Positions 17,907 to 27,910 of a DNA stretch of 64,000 nucleotides are shown one piece after another. The stretch spans positions 62,001-126,000 of the forward strand of contig CP032931.1 in the NCBI GenBank assembly GCA_003666485.1, written 5' to 3'. A program made the position numbers and the translations under genes. The notes under the pieces are model-generated. The model had not been told where the DNA came from. It saw only the letters and a list, made by a program, of their open reading frames with translations, and made no database searches. Position 1 is the first letter of the stretch. Each line of letters begins with the position of its first letter. The stretch comes from Levilactobacillus brevis (GTDB lineage: Bacteria > Bacillota > Bacilli > Lactobacillales > Lactobacillaceae).

Positions 17907-18596
17907 ATGGCAACACGTAAACGACGTTTCAAAAAGGCTTCCCTCTGGTTGCTGGGGATGTTTCTCATCGGCAGTGGGTTGGTGCTCCTGGCATTGACGC
18001 AAAGCTTTTCGGTCACGCAATTAGGCGAGGCGGCGAAACGCCAGATGACGCCTGAGAGCGTCCAGCAGGCTAAACGAGCGGCACAAGGCAAGACGGCCCC
18101 GTTCAATTACGCGCAGACATCTCAGCTGAATCCCGTGTCGGTCGCAGGCTACGGACTACGGGGGCTGGCAGGCGACCAGACGTATGGGGCGGTTGGGCAG
18201 TTGCGCGTCCCCGCGGTGAATCTGGATTTACCGATTGGCGTGGGAGTGAGTAATAACGTCCTGGTGCGCGGGGCCGGCACGCTCAAGGCCGACCAGCAGA
18301 TGGGCAAAGGCAATTACGCGCTGGCCGGCCACTACATGACGTCCCAACGGCTCTTGTTTTCACCGCTGAAGGGCGTTCGCAACGGAGATAGCGTCTACCT
18401 GACCGACCAGCGGCGGATGTACCGGTATCGCGTCACCCGCGTACAGGTGGTGGACCGCTACCGCGTCGAGGTGATCGACGACGTGCCCGGCAAACAGCTC
18501 GTGACCCTGGTCACCTGTGCCTCGGCTAAGCGCGGTGAGCCTAAACGGTTGGTGGTGCGAGGGACGTTGCAATCGGTGAAACGGATCACAAAATAG
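17907..18596 (+). CDS. Class A-like sortase
   Basis: 229 residues with one N-terminal membrane helix and no C-terminal helix. The barrel has LAGHYM (catalytic His) and LVTCASAKRGEPKRLVVRG (Cys about 204, Arg). It starts immediately at the srtC stop with GGAGGG upstream, so it is translated in step with it. Either a dedicated enzyme that attaches the finished pilus to peptidoglycan or a duplicated housekeeping sortase; location favours the first. Confidence 0.85.
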   Translation: MATRKRRFKKASLWLLGMFLIGSGLVLLALTQSFSVTQLGEAAKRQMTPESVQQAKRAAQGKTAPFNYAQTSQLNPVSVAGYGLRGLAGDQTYGAVGQLRVPAVNLDLPIGVGVSNNVLVRGAGTLKADQQMGKGNYALAGHYMTSQRLLFSPLKGVRNGDSVYLTDQRRMYRYRVTRVQVVDRYRVEVIDDVPGKQLVTLVTCASAKRGEPKRLVVRGTLQSVKRITK

Positions 18597-18619
18597 AGAA
18601 ATGTATAACGTGTTATTGA

Positions 18620-18650
18620 AACGATTATCCGTGATGGATGGTCGTTTTTT
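18620..18650 (+). terminator. Terminator of the pilus operon
   Basis: AACGATTATCC pairs imperfectly with GGATGGTCGTT and is followed by TTTTTT. The remaining interval to 18920 holds no gene apart from a few codons that may be decayed, and an extended -10 TGATATAAT near 18808. Confidence 0.6.
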
Positions 18651-18920
18651 ACTGCGGCTCAGAAAGAGAATTCAGATTATTGCCGTAATGTAGCGGATTA
18701 TAATTCAATGACTAGTGAAGAATTAGCCTTCATCGATGAATAAGAAAACAGCAACAAACAAAGTGAACAAAATCACATAAGGATGGCTGGATACATCGTC
18801 ATCTGATATAATGAACTTGTAAATAACGTAGACACCCTTTTCGTGCGCACTTTAATCATATAGTAAACGAGGATTGCTATTAATTAGTATTTGACATGAA
18901 TCCATGAGGAGGCGTTATTC

Positions 18921-20741
18921 ATGAGACGACGGGTAATCGGTCTAGCAGTGACCGCAATCTTGGTAATAGGTGGGATGGCGGTTGGGGAAGCTTTACCAGA
19001 GATGACAGGTTGGTCGCCAACGGTAACGGCACGGGCAGATAGTATGAGTACGACGGATGAAGGCGAACTGGGGACTTGTAAGTGGTGGTATGAGTCAGAC
19101 GAAGAAGTCGTTCACGTTAGTGGTGGTGAGCTTCCAGAGGCTGAAGCGAGTTATTTGGGTTACTCACCGTTTGTAAAGGTCATTAATAAAATGAGATTTG
19201 ATATAGAAAACCCGCATGAGACTAAGGCTATTTCGCTAGAGGGCCCAATTGTGTTGCCTAAAAACTCATCCCACTTATTTGACATGCTGATATATGACTT
19301 TGAGGATAATCCACAGATTGAAAATTGGCATTGGTTAGATAGTAGTCAGACGACTAATATGGCCTATATGTTTTCTGGTAGCAAACAGCAGACAATTGAT
19401 GTTTCTGGTTTGGACACGCGGAACGTAACGAATATGCATGGTATGTTTATTGGGAATATTGATCTTACAGATGATATTAAAGGAATTAATCAATTCGACA
19501 CGAGTAAGGTTACAGATATGGGTGAGATGTTTAATGACTATGGTTCTGACATCACTGGTAAAGAATCGTTTACTCTTGACCTGTCCAGCTGGGATGTCAG
19601 CCAGGTCAAGGAGGGAAACAGCGAGAATTTTGGTAAGACAACTGGATTTGAACAGATGTTTGCGAGCAGTGGCCGATTGTCCATTGACCTAAGTGGTTGG
19701 CAGCCATCGATTCCTTTAGGTGATATATTTGAAACTTGGTACAATAATATGAATTATTTAGATCGATTGACACTGAATCCCAAAATTGATTTAAGCCAGA
19801 CAACATTTCAGTCGCAAATCGATGATGATTCGGCAATTACCGGTAATTGGGTGAACTCAGCAGGTAGTCAATTTACAACTGACCAACTGATTGCTTTGTA
19901 CAGTTCTGGAAGCGTTGATTGGCCGACGACAGCAGTGACCTATATGCCAGAAAAAAAGGCCAGCGGGCCAGTGACTATCCACTTTGTTGATGAGGCAGGG
20001 GAAAAGATTCAGGCAGACCAGACGCTTGCTGGCGACTACGGCCAGGCATTTGATATTGATCCAGTGGCTTATCCGATTAGAGGCTATGACTTTGTTGATG
20101 TACAGGCGGGATCACTGACGGGTAGTTACACGGCTGACCCGCAAAGTGTTACGCTGACGTACCGGGTGAAGCCAGCACCGCCGATAGCAGGAGTGGTAAC
20201 GCCTGATGTGACGACGGATACGGGAAGTGAAAGCACTGAGAGTCAACCGGACAAAGTTGTTGACCAATTACCAATCGCTAAAAAGAATCGGACCATTACA
20301 GCTGTGCAAAAGCTGGGGTTGTATACAACGCCTAACTTCACTAAAAAATCACGGATGTTTTACTACAATCGTCAGTTGCGGACGAACCGGCCACAATTTG
20401 TGATTGTAGGATTAACTAAATCAGCGAAAGGAACACCCCGATATCTGGTCAAGGACGTAACGCCAGGATCAAAGCGGCGAGGACAGATGGGTTATGTTAC
20501 GACTAATCAGAAATTCTGGACCCATTCTTACTATCAGAAGAAACCCAAGACCATTAAAGTAATCGCGGCGAATGGTATCAACGCTTACCGCCAAGTTTCG
20601 CTTAAGGGACCCGTCAAGCACTACAAAAAGGGACGCGTGCTCCGGATTAAAAAACTTAAACGCAATCGAATGACTACTCGCCTCCAACTCAGTAATGGCC
20701 GGTATATCACGGCCAATAAGCGTTTAGTATTGATGAAATAA
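18921..20741 (+). CDS. DUF285/MucBP/DUF5776 surface protein
   Basis: 606 residues. Order: signal peptide (cleavage near TARADS); DUF285 (BspA-like leucine-rich) repeats with 'TTNMAYMFSGS', 'VTNMHGMF', 'VTDMGEMF'; one MucBP mucin-binding domain (about 350-415, VTIHFVDEAGEKI...LTYRVK); a short linker; then a basic DUF5776 module with three internal repeats, probably attaching the protein to the wall non-covalently. No LPXTG. Likely an adhesin for mucin or matrix proteins. A paralogue at 22051 has the same architecture but is split by IS256. Confidence 0.88.
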   Translation: MRRRVIGLAVTAILVIGGMAVGEALPEMTGWSPTVTARADSMSTTDEGELGTCKWWYESDEEVVHVSGGELPEAEASYLGYSPFVKVINKMRFDIENPHETKAISLEGPIVLPKNSSHLFDMLIYDFEDNPQIENWHWLDSSQTTNMAYMFSGSKQQTIDVSGLDTRNVTNMHGMFIGNIDLTDDIKGINQFDTSKVTDMGEMFNDYGSDITGKESFTLDLSSWDVSQVKEGNSENFGKTTGFEQMFASSGRLSIDLSGWQPSIPLGDIFETWYNNMNYLDRLTLNPKIDLSQTTFQSQIDDDSAITGNWVNSAGSQFTTDQLIALYSSGSVDWPTTAVTYMPEKKASGPVTIHFVDEAGEKIQADQTLAGDYGQAFDIDPVAYPIRGYDFVDVQAGSLTGSYTADPQSVTLTYRVKPAPPIAGVVTPDVTTDTGSESTESQPDKVVDQLPIAKKNRTITAVQKLGLYTTPNFTKKSRMFYYNRQLRTNRPQFVIVGLTKSAKGTPRYLVKDVTPGSKRRGQMGYVTTNQKFWTHSYYQKKPKTIKVIAANGINAYRQVSLKGPVKHYKKGRVLRIKKLKRNRMTTRLQLSNGRYITANKRLVLMK

Positions 20742-20754
20742 CAGAATTGCATCA

Positions 20755-20790
20755 AACAGACGACTAGCTCCGGCTGGGTCGTCTGTTTTT
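20755..20790 (+). terminator. Terminator after the first DUF285 gene
   Basis: AACAGACGAC and GTCGTCTGTT arms with a TTTTT tail. Confidence 0.8.
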
Positions 20791-20880
20791 GTGGGGCCCA
20801 ATTGACCGGAGTTTGGCAGACGTTGACGTCCTTTCCACAGGAGTGGTATCGTAAATGGGAGATTAGGGAGGATGAATAAC

Positions 20881-21747
20881 ATGAAAAAACAGCTATTAGC
20901 CGGCTTGATTGGGTTTGCAGCATTGTTGACAGTCGGCACTGGTGAGACTGCCCATGCGGCCGCGACGGTCAATATTGGCGGAACCACCGTCAGTCGTTCT
21001 TATTTAAATAGTGATACTTACTACCGGGCGACCCGGGCGGTCAAGGCGACCGTAACGTACTACCAGGCGAAGACCGAAAAGCGGCAGTACAACAAGACCA
21101 TCACGTTACCCAAGGGAACCGTTGTGGCGGGAAGCATCATCCCTAAACATCAGCTCGCGCATGGTAAGTGGGGCAATGAGTTGGCCCTGGGGCAAGGAAA
21201 TCTGAACTACAAGCTGCTTAATTCGGGCGCCAAAAAGGGCTACGTGGCCGGTGGCATCGTTTCCTACGCGTTGACCCATCTTAAAAAGGTGAAGCGGCCG
21301 GCGTACATGCCAACGTATAGCTATGGTGATTTGTATTTAGGCGGTGCCAAGGCAACCTTGCAGGGAGACAATCAGCAGAAACGCGTCTTTCGGGTCACGA
21401 CCAACGGCTATGTTGAGCTGATTGCCCGAAACACCAAGGCTGCTGGCGATGCCATTTTTGCGGGCAAACCTTTGCATCAGGCCAAGATCAAGAAGACCCG
21501 CGTTAAGGGCGCCACACGGTATCTGTACCTAGGCACGAAAATGTCTGGGACCGGGATTAAGACGACGCGTGTGGGTAAGAAGGGGGCTTACCAGTACCGG
21601 CTGGCCTTCAAGAATTTGCATAAGCCGCAGAATTTAAGCTACTATGACGATGATCGGGGTACGGTCTACGTGTTTGATAGTCTCTACGCCGTTGGTGGGG
21701 TCACCTACTACACGCCGATTTGTTTTGGTAGTGAGATTGAAGATTAG
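20881..21747 (+). CDS. Secreted protein of unknown function
   Basis: 288 residues. A signal peptide with AHAA cleavage site is followed by a lysine/tyrosine-rich mature part with repeated short strands (for instance TRAVKATVTYYQAKTEKRQY). No LPXTG, LysM or catalytic motif was recognised. GGGAGGATG lies too close to the ATG at 20872, so the second ATG at 20881 is preferred. Position between two DUF285 adhesin genes suggests a cell-surface role. Confidence 0.75.
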   Translation: MKKQLLAGLIGFAALLTVGTGETAHAAATVNIGGTTVSRSYLNSDTYYRATRAVKATVTYYQAKTEKRQYNKTITLPKGTVVAGSIIPKHQLAHGKWGNELALGQGNLNYKLLNSGAKKGYVAGGIVSYALTHLKKVKRPAYMPTYSYGDLYLGGAKATLQGDNQQKRVFRVTTNGYVELIARNTKAAGDAIFAGKPLHQAKIKKTRVKGATRYLYLGTKMSGTGIKTTRVGKKGAYQYRLAFKNLHKPQNLSYYDDDRGTVYVFDSLYAVGGVTYYTPICFGSEIED

Positions 21748-21778
21748 TGTGTGTAACTTAAAGTATTAGTTGTGAAAT

Positions 21779-21821
21779 AGGCGTTAACCGGGTTAGTAGC
21801 AAGTCGGTTAGCGCCTTTTTT
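21779..21821 (+). terminator. Terminator after the secreted protein gene
   Basis: AGGCGTTAACCG pairs with CGGTTAGCGCCT, then TTTTT. Between here and 22050 an extended -10 TGATATAAT near 21936 and a weak cre-like TGTAAGCGGTTAAA at 21884 are visible; no gene. Confidence 0.75.
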
Positions 21822-22766
21822 GTGCTGGAGATAGCGGATAGTCTAACGTGGAAAGTCCGGCGGCACATCAAAATGTAAGCGGTTAAAAAGTTGCCAAAAA
21901 TATGCTGCGTGTGTACTGTTTAACAAATGATTTGATATAATAAACGTATAAAGTCGGATGGCAATTTTCTATGGCAATTTAATTGTGATAGTAAATGAAA
22001 TCTAACCGTGATCAATGTTTAGCATGATAGTTATGGGGAGGCTTTATGTTATGAAACATCGAATAGTTGGTGTTACTTTGGCAGCAGCGTTGGTTTTAGG
22101 TGGCGCGACCATCATGGGTGATTTGCCAGCGGGGACGAGTTGGTCGTCACCGGTGGTAGCGCATGCGGCTGCGACCGTTATGTCTCAAGGAACGGTGGGA
22201 ACTTGCCCATGGCAGCTGACCTCAGATGGCGTGCTGCACGTGGGTGAAGGGACGTTGCCGCCAGCGACGGAAACCATTCAAACGTACCCAGACGGCTCGC
22301 ATGGGTATTTTTGGAGTTCACCATTAAAAGACATTTTGGAAACTCCGGATTACACCAATAATATGGTCGTTAAAACCATCTCTTTTGATGGTCCGATTAA
22401 AGCACCAGAGAATGCATCCCATCTTTTTTATGGGCTTAATAATGTTAATAGTCAAGCAGGAAGTTCCTTGGGCCCACAGATTGTGCATTTGGACCGGTTA
22501 GATGTTAGTCAAACGACGAATATGGCGGAGATGTTCAGTAGCTCGGGGCAACAGACTCTGGATGTCTCTAACTTTAATACGAGTAAAGTCACGACGATGC
22601 AGGGAATGTTTGAAGGGAATAATAACCTGACCAGTAATATTGTTGGCCTTGATAAATTTAATACCAGTAACGTTACGGACATGGGAAAGATGTTTTATGA
22701 AATTGGCGATGGCTTTTATAACGTGATCCTAGATTTATCACACTTTGATGTCAGCAGGGTGACCGA

Positions 22767-24118
22767 GAGAGCGTAAAATATCTTGTGTAAATGCATAAAA
22801 GATTTCTGAATTGTATAGAAATAGGGAATGCCTTCCCTTATGATATTTAGTAACCACAGAAAACATCACAGGAGGCATTCCCCATGAATGAACTTACCAC
22901 AGAAATTATCGCTGCACTAGCCCAAAAGCAAGATTTGGACGAAGTTTTTCGTCACCACCTCGAAATTGCGATTAACCAGCTGCTTCAAACCGAATTGGTA
23001 GAGTTTTTGGGTTACGAACGCTACTCATACGCTGGGACTAACACTGGTAATAACCGCAACGGCAGTTATGAGCGCTCGTTTGATACGAAGTACGGCCAAC
23101 TTAACTTAACCATTCCTCGAGATCGCAATGGCCGGTTTAAAAATCATACCTTGCCAGCCTACGGTCGGCACAGTGATAATTTAGAAACAACGGTCATTCA
23201 GTTGTATACCAAGGGAATTACCACTGCTGAAATTGCCGAACTCATTGAGAAAATGTACGGTGCTCACTACTCCAAAGCCACGGTTTCCAACATGACTAAA
23301 GCCGTCAATGAACAGGTTCAAGCTTTCCAGCAACGTCGACTGGCTTCACAATATGCGGCCATCTTCTTAGATGCCACTTACTTGCCGTTAAAGCGGGATA
23401 CCGTTCAAAAAGAAGCCGTTCATATTGCGATTGGCATTCGTCCAGATGGTACGAAAGAAGTGCTGAACTACCAAGTGGCGCCAACGGAATCGACTGGAAT
23501 CTGGACTGAACTGCTGGGAACCTTGATCAAGCAGGGCGTTAAAGATGTGCTGTTGTTTGTGGCCGATGGGTTAGTTGGTTTGGATGAAGGCTTGAATCGG
23601 AATTTCCCTAAAGCCAAACGACAACGTTGCCTGGTTCATGTTGGGCGGAATCTGATGAACAAAGTTCGCGTAAAAGACCGCAAGGCCGTGATCAGTGACT
23701 TTAAACAAGTTCATCGGGCCGCCAACCGTGAAGCAGCCGAACTGAAACTGAATGAGTTCGCCAACAACTGGCATCAGACCTATCCCAAATTAATCAAAGA
23801 TCTGCTTAAAATGCCGAATTTACTCACTTTCATGGACTTTCCACCAGCTATCCGGCAATCACTATACTCCACTAACCCGATTGAGAACTTTAGTAAGCAT
23901 CTCAAGCGCACCACCCACCACAAAGAACAATTTCCAACGGAAGATTCACTGGATCGCTTCCTGGTTTCTCAGTTTAATGTTTATAACGAGAAGTCTCTGA
24001 AGCGGATCCACCGAGGGTTCAAAGGACTCCAGGACACCTTGGAAGCATCATTTATTTAAGTTAGATACATATTATATGTACGAAGGCATTTCGTTTACAC
24101 AAGATTCTTGACGCTACC
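22767..24118 (+). mobile_element. IS256-family insertion sequence, copy 2, 1352 bp
   Basis: Same ends and length as the copy at 4360, in opposite orientation. The eight-base duplication GTGACCGA is at 22759-22766 and 24119-24126. Intact duplication and near-identity to copy 1 point to recent transposition. Confidence 0.93.
22884..24059 (+). CDS. IS256-family transposase, copy 2
   Basis: 391 residues, identical to the product at 4419 except Ser for Asn in the motif STNPIENFS. The change comes from AAT to AGT. All catalytic motifs are present (FLDATYLPLK, VADGLVGLDEG, NPIENF). GGAGG lies seven bases before the ATG. Confidence 0.95.
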   Translation: MNELTTEIIAALAQKQDLDEVFRHHLEIAINQLLQTELVEFLGYERYSYAGTNTGNNRNGSYERSFDTKYGQLNLTIPRDRNGRFKNHTLPAYGRHSDNLETTVIQLYTKGITTAEIAELIEKMYGAHYSKATVSNMTKAVNEQVQAFQQRRLASQYAAIFLDATYLPLKRDTVQKEAVHIAIGIRPDGTKEVLNYQVAPTESTGIWTELLGTLIKQGVKDVLLFVADGLVGLDEGLNRNFPKAKRQRCLVHVGRNLMNKVRVKDRKAVISDFKQVHRAANREAAELKLNEFANNWHQTYPKLIKDLLKMPNLLTFMDFPPAIRQSLYSTNPIENFSKHLKRTTHHKEQFPTEDSLDRFLVSQFNVYNEKSLKRIHRGFKGLQDTLEASFI

Positions 24119-25288
24119 GTGACCGAAGGCAAGGATGAAACTTTTGGAGATCCACAGGCGGGTTTTTATAAGATGTTCTATTTGAAAGGGCCCAAGACGA
24201 CGGTTAACCTGTCAGGCTGGCAGCCGCAATCACAAGTACCGCTAGATAATTTGATAACGGACGATACGACCCTAGCGCAGTTAACGTTAAGTCCAGATAT
24301 GAATTTGACAGCTAATAGCCTGCCGCAATTAAATTATGGTGGTGCAAGTGCGCTCACTCAGAAATGGGAGAATAGCCGTGATCTATATTCAAATGCGCCA
24401 GACAAAGTAACCTACACCTTGGATGGCATTTCTAAGCTGTATAGCCAAGGAAATACTGACAAACCGACAACGGATGAAACCTACGTTTGGGTGCCAGCAG
24501 TCACTCCAGGCAACCCGGTCGTCGTACACTACGTTGATGAGAATGGCAAGACCATTCAGGCGGACCAAAGTGTTCCGGGTGACTTAGGAAAAGCCTTCAC
24601 CATCACCCCACAAGCATTGACAGGGTACCACTACGTTAAGGCTGAAAAAGGATCACTGACCGGGACCTATACCTCGGATCCCCAAGAGGTAACGTTGGTG
24701 TACAAGGCCGATCCTACGCCGTCAACGACAGGTCCAGCAGCCGAATCAACATCGTCTAGTTCCAGCAGCGATGCCACCGAGAGTCAGCCGGACCAAGTCA
24801 CGAAGCCGTTCCCGGTAGCTAAGCAGGACCGGACGCTCACAGCCGTGAAGAAGATGGGCTTATACCAGACACCTAACTTCACTAAGAAGTCCCGCGTGTT
24901 CTATTACAACAAGCAAACGCGGACGAAGCGGCCACAATTTGTGATTACGGGCATGGCCAAATCAGTGAATGGCACGCCGCGGTATCTGGTCAAGGACGTG
25001 ACGCAGGGATCGAAACGCCGCGGTAAAACTGGTTATGTGACGATTGATCGGAGTTTTTGGGTCCACTCCTACTATCAACAGAAACCTAAAGCCATTCGGG
25101 TCATTGCCAAGGAGGGTGTTAATGCCTATCACAGTGTGACGCTGGGAGGTAAGTCAATTCATTACCAGAAGGGCAAGGTGCTGCGAGTCAAGCAGCTCAA
25201 GCGTTACCACTTAACCACGCGGTTACAGCTCAGCAACGGGCGGTATGTCACGGCAAATAAGACTTTTGTCATTCAAAAATAAGTGTAC

Positions 25289-25331
25289 AAATAAGGCGAC
25301 TCACGCAATGATAGCGGGGGCCGCCTTATTT
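25289..25331 (+). terminator. Terminator after the second DUF285 gene
   Basis: Ten-base arms AAATAAGGCG and CGCCTTATTT. Confidence 0.75.
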
Positions 25332-25481
25332 TCGTGAAGGACGGACATACACGAAGTAGGGGAAACAAATTGACCAGTTGATCACAGGAGAAAATCCATA
25401 AGGTATTTGATGTGGGAAATGGTTAACCAAGTGCTATACTTTAATGGGAAACAAAATACATAGTCCAACGGAGGAATTATG

Positions 25482-25961
25482 ATGAAAGCAAACCATTTAA
25501 TCATCGCTGTCGCTTTGAGCTTGGGGTTAGCCGGGGGCATCACAGCGACTACCCAACCAGCTAGCGCGGCGACTGACAATAGCCAGTATTATAAGACGTA
25601 TCATGTTATTCCCAAGGTGCTACGGGGAACTTGGCGAACTAAGGGGTATTCAGAGTATAACGGCGAGAGCAAGAAGAAAGTTCGCTGGACCTATACGTTT
25701 AAAAAGCATTCTTACACAATGAAAGTGGATTTTCAAGGGAAAAGGAAATCCAAGAGCATTCATTTCTTGAAGAAAGAAATCCGCGACATCGACTACCGGT
25801 ACAAAACCAAGCGATATGAAATTTACCCAACCGCAGCTGCTGAAAGCAAGCGTGCCTATGCATCAATCTTATACTTGAAGCCAACTCGCAAGAATGGCAA
25901 GAAGGTCATCAAGTCATACCCAGTCGTCGGGAAGCATATCACTTACTTGTATCGGCGGTAG
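25482..25961 (+). CDS. Small secreted 'LRGTW' family protein
   Basis: 159 residues. The signal peptide ends around PASA; the family motif PKVLRGTW lies at about residue 46, followed by YTFKKHSYTMKVDFQGK and a strongly basic C-terminal half ending ITYLYRR. GGAGG is seven bases before the ATG at 25482 and four before the adjacent ATG at 25479. Closest relative in the window is the gene at 28092 (shared KVRWTY, KKEI, ITYLY). Function unknown; an extended -10 (TGCTATACT) lies at 25432-25440. Confidence 0.8.
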   Translation: MKANHLIIAVALSLGLAGGITATTQPASAATDNSQYYKTYHVIPKVLRGTWRTKGYSEYNGESKKKVRWTYTFKKHSYTMKVDFQGKRKSKSIHFLKKEIRDIDYRYKTKRYEIYPTAAAESKRAYASILYLKPTRKNGKKVIKSYPVVGKHITYLYRR

Positions 25962-25963
25962 GA

Positions 25964-25979
25964 TGTTTCATGTGAAACA
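25964..25979. promoter_or_regulatory. parS-like 16-bp palindrome
   Basis: TGTTTCATGTGAAACA, two bases after the stop codon of the preceding gene. It equals the parS consensus TGTTTCACGTGAAACA except for the centre (CATGTG instead of CACGTG). See also 40188, 49302 and 55052. Confidence 0.5.
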
Positions 25980-26005
25980 TTCCGAAATCAAAAGAGGTGT
26001 CGTAC

Positions 26006-26299
26006 GTGGTAGAGTGGGTACCAGTTGAGAACGGCCAAACGATTGGGCAACTCGGAACAGAAAATGGCGTTATCTTGCGAGATGAGGAATGGCCTGGTGT
26101 CGGCAGAATTACGCTGGAAGAGAGTCGGACAGAGGCTGCGATTACTTGCGGGCTATACGGTACATTTTTTGATACGGCATTTGCTTCGCCAGCGGAAGCT
26201 AACCAGAAATATGATGCCATGAAAGAAGCTCTGGAGAAGTCACCAAATGATGTCCAGGGACTCGGAGAATGGTGTGACTGGTTCGTTTGGCATTTCTAG
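26006..26299 (+). CDS. Hypothetical acidic small protein
   Basis: 97 residues, acidic, no signal peptide. AAGAGGTG precedes the GTG at 26006 at suitable spacing. I recognise no domain. A decayed relative lies at 28931-29105 (matching VENGQTIGQLGT, DEEWPGVGRITLE and AITC), showing that this is a real protein family rather than a chance frame. Confidence 0.65.
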   Translation: MVEWVPVENGQTIGQLGTENGVILRDEEWPGVGRITLEESRTEAAITCGLYGTFFDTAFASPAEANQKYDAMKEALEKSPNDVQGLGEWCDWFVWHF

Positions 26300-26309
26300 T
26301 CTAAACGAA

Positions 26310-26342
26310 AAAGGACCCCAGATTTTGTTTCTGAGGTCCTTT
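26310..26342. terminator. Bidirectional terminator
   Basis: AAAGGACCCCAG pairs with CTGAGGTCCTTT with one mismatch, between convergent genes. Confidence 0.8.
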
Positions 26343-26350
26343 AATTTATG

Positions 26351-27517
26351 CTATTCACCATGATTTAGTTCCAGCAACCGTTGCCGTAGCGCGTCATCAT
26401 AAGCCGTCAAATACAGGCCGTACTTGCCACGCTTCATCAGAACATTCAAGACGTTGGCGATGAATGTCTTGTACTCGTCACGCGTGAAGTGCTTGTCCTT
26501 ACGCTTCTTGAAGATTTCCTTGTGAGAATACTTTTCGGGAATGATGGTCATGGTATCGGTTCGCTTATCGTAGCCAAATGATGGGCCGATGATCATACCG
26601 ACGTAGTTCAGGTCAAAGCCCTGCAGGGTGTAGATGGTCCCCACCTGGGTGATGGAACCCTCGCGCTTGGCCCAGTGTGTTCGTTGGGGATCCCATTCAT
26701 CCCATGGGAGGCTGAAAGAATCCATTTCAACGTTGTGTCGCCCGTCGATCCGCGGGAACCCTGAGGTAGCGACGACCCGGCTCATGCCGACTTCCTTGTT
26801 GCGTTTCTTGATATTTTCAAAGAGGTCGCCCGCAGTATCGAACATTTTAAATTCAAACTGGCTGTTGTCGGGGAAGGTCCGTAGTGGTTTTTCGGCGGTG
26901 AGGTCGTCCATCCAGGCCACCTGCTCGTCGCTAGCGACCATCCGGTACTGAAAGTTCATGCTGAAGAGTTCGTGTGGGTGGTTGCCGATAGTCTTGTAAA
27001 GCAGGTCTTTGTCCCAGTACATTTTAGACTGGAAGACTTGGTCGAAATCGTAAACGACCACGACGACTTTGGCCAATGCCATCAAATCCGTCAACTGGTT
27101 TTGGCCGCGGTAGTGGGCGTATGGCTCGGACTTGGAATAGAGCAAATGGGCTTCATCGACGAAAATGATGTCATATTTCTTGTGATTCTTTTGCGCGTAG
27201 TTGATCAGTGACGTTGGTCGCCGAATTTCGCCCGCTTTCATATTGGGAATCGACTCAGCGAGGTCACGGTAGGCCTTGTAGAGTTCGGGATGGTTCACGA
27301 CCAACGAGGTACGGTAGTGCTTGTCGGTCATGTATTTGCGGACCAGTTCCATCAGAACGACGGATTTGCCGGTCCCCGCCGCGCCTTCGATGATGGCGAC
27401 GGAGGACGTGTCGCCTGCGAGGCCTTGCTTGATATACGCGTTAAGGTTAGTGATGACGCGCTTTTGGTCGTCAGAGAGGTCCTTGACGAAGAATTGTTCC
27501 TGTAAGATTTTATTCAT
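26351..27517 (-). CDS. DUF2075 P-loop ATPase/helicase-like protein
   Basis: 388 residues. Walker A is EGAAGTGKS (about residue 45-53), Walker B IIFVDEAHLL, and later motifs (FDQVFQSK, MNFQYRM, TQVGTIYTLQGFDL) fit superfamily 1-type helicase cores as in DUF2075/Schlafen-type ATPases. No nuclease domain is fused. Such proteins occur alone or in defence-related settings; nothing nearby here supports a defence island. AGGAG lies before the ATG. Confidence 0.85.
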   Translation of the reverse strand: MNKILQEQFFVKDLSDDQKRVITNLNAYIKQGLAGDTSSVAIIEGAAGTGKSVVLMELVRKYMTDKHYRTSLVVNHPELYKAYRDLAESIPNMKAGEIRRPTSLINYAQKNHKKYDIIFVDEAHLLYSKSEPYAHYRGQNQLTDLMALAKVVVVVYDFDQVFQSKMYWDKDLLYKTIGNHPHELFSMNFQYRMVASDEQVAWMDDLTAEKPLRTFPDNSQFEFKMFDTAGDLFENIKKRNKEVGMSRVVATSGFPRIDGRHNVEMDSFSLPWDEWDPQRTHWAKREGSITQVGTIYTLQGFDLNYVGMIIGPSFGYDKRTDTMTIIPEKYSHKEIFKKRKDKHFTRDEYKTFIANVLNVLMKRGKYGLYLTAYDDALRQRLLELNHGE

Positions 27518-27777
27518 GGTAAGCTCCTAATCAATTGATTTGTAGGCGATGCCGGCGCCCATACAATTTTTAATTATAACAGTTATATTCTTGGGGAGGG
27601 ATGTGGATGTGTGGGAAGGGTTTCATGAATTTTGAAATGGCGAATTTTAGAAAGCATGCATGTCCAGCTGGGCTTAGAGAGTGGGGCTACTGGGTGCTAG
27701 GAGAATAGTAAAGTCGAACTAAAAAAGTGATTTTAAAAAAATAAAAACCGAGGGAATATCGACGCTTATTTGGTGTT

Positions 27778-27910
27778 GCGTTTGAGACAAAACGCCTAAA
27801 CCCTTTGGTGTCTCCGAACTTAGATTGCTGAAACTTGGGCCTAAAGTCAGCTGGTTTCGCTTATCAGCCTTAATGCTCACCAACTAATCGCCTTTTGACT
27901 CATTTTTGTG
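27778..27910. repeat. Structured intergenic repeat, copy 1
   Basis: Shares with 60627-60790 the blocks CAAAACGCC, TCTCCGAACTTA, TGCTGAAACTTGGG, CAGCTGGTT and TATCAGCCTTA. A hairpin around the CAAAACG loop is preserved in both. This copy lacks the inner hairpin of copy 2 and its outer stem is partly decayed. It lies in the gene-free interval 27518-28091, which otherwise shows only AT-rich promoter sequence near 28036 (extended -10 TGATATAAT). Confidence 0.55.

Larger units (their letters stand above)
22051..25282 (+). pseudogene. DUF285/MucBP/DUF5776 surface protein split by IS256
   Basis: Coding segments 22051-22766 and 24127-25282. Deleting the element and one GTGACCGA gives 1872 nt, a continuous frame of 623 residues across HFDVSRVTEGKDE, matching the paralogue at 18921. 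It has a signal peptide, DUF285 repeats, a MucBP domain (VVHYVDENGKTIQ...), a Ser-rich linker and a DUF5776 tail. As it stands, the 5' part makes a truncated secreted fragment ending in IS sequence; the 3' part lacks a start and a signal. The ATG at 22051 has GGGAGG upstream. Confidence 0.9.

Noticed and set aside
18660..18745. Possible remnant of a small gene after the sortases
   Set aside because: Only about 15 codons (DYNSMTSEELAFIDE) look coding-like; too little to call.
21884..21897. cre site before the second DUF285 gene
   Set aside because: TGTAAGCGGTTAAA lacks the final WCA and lies far from the -10; noted only as weak.
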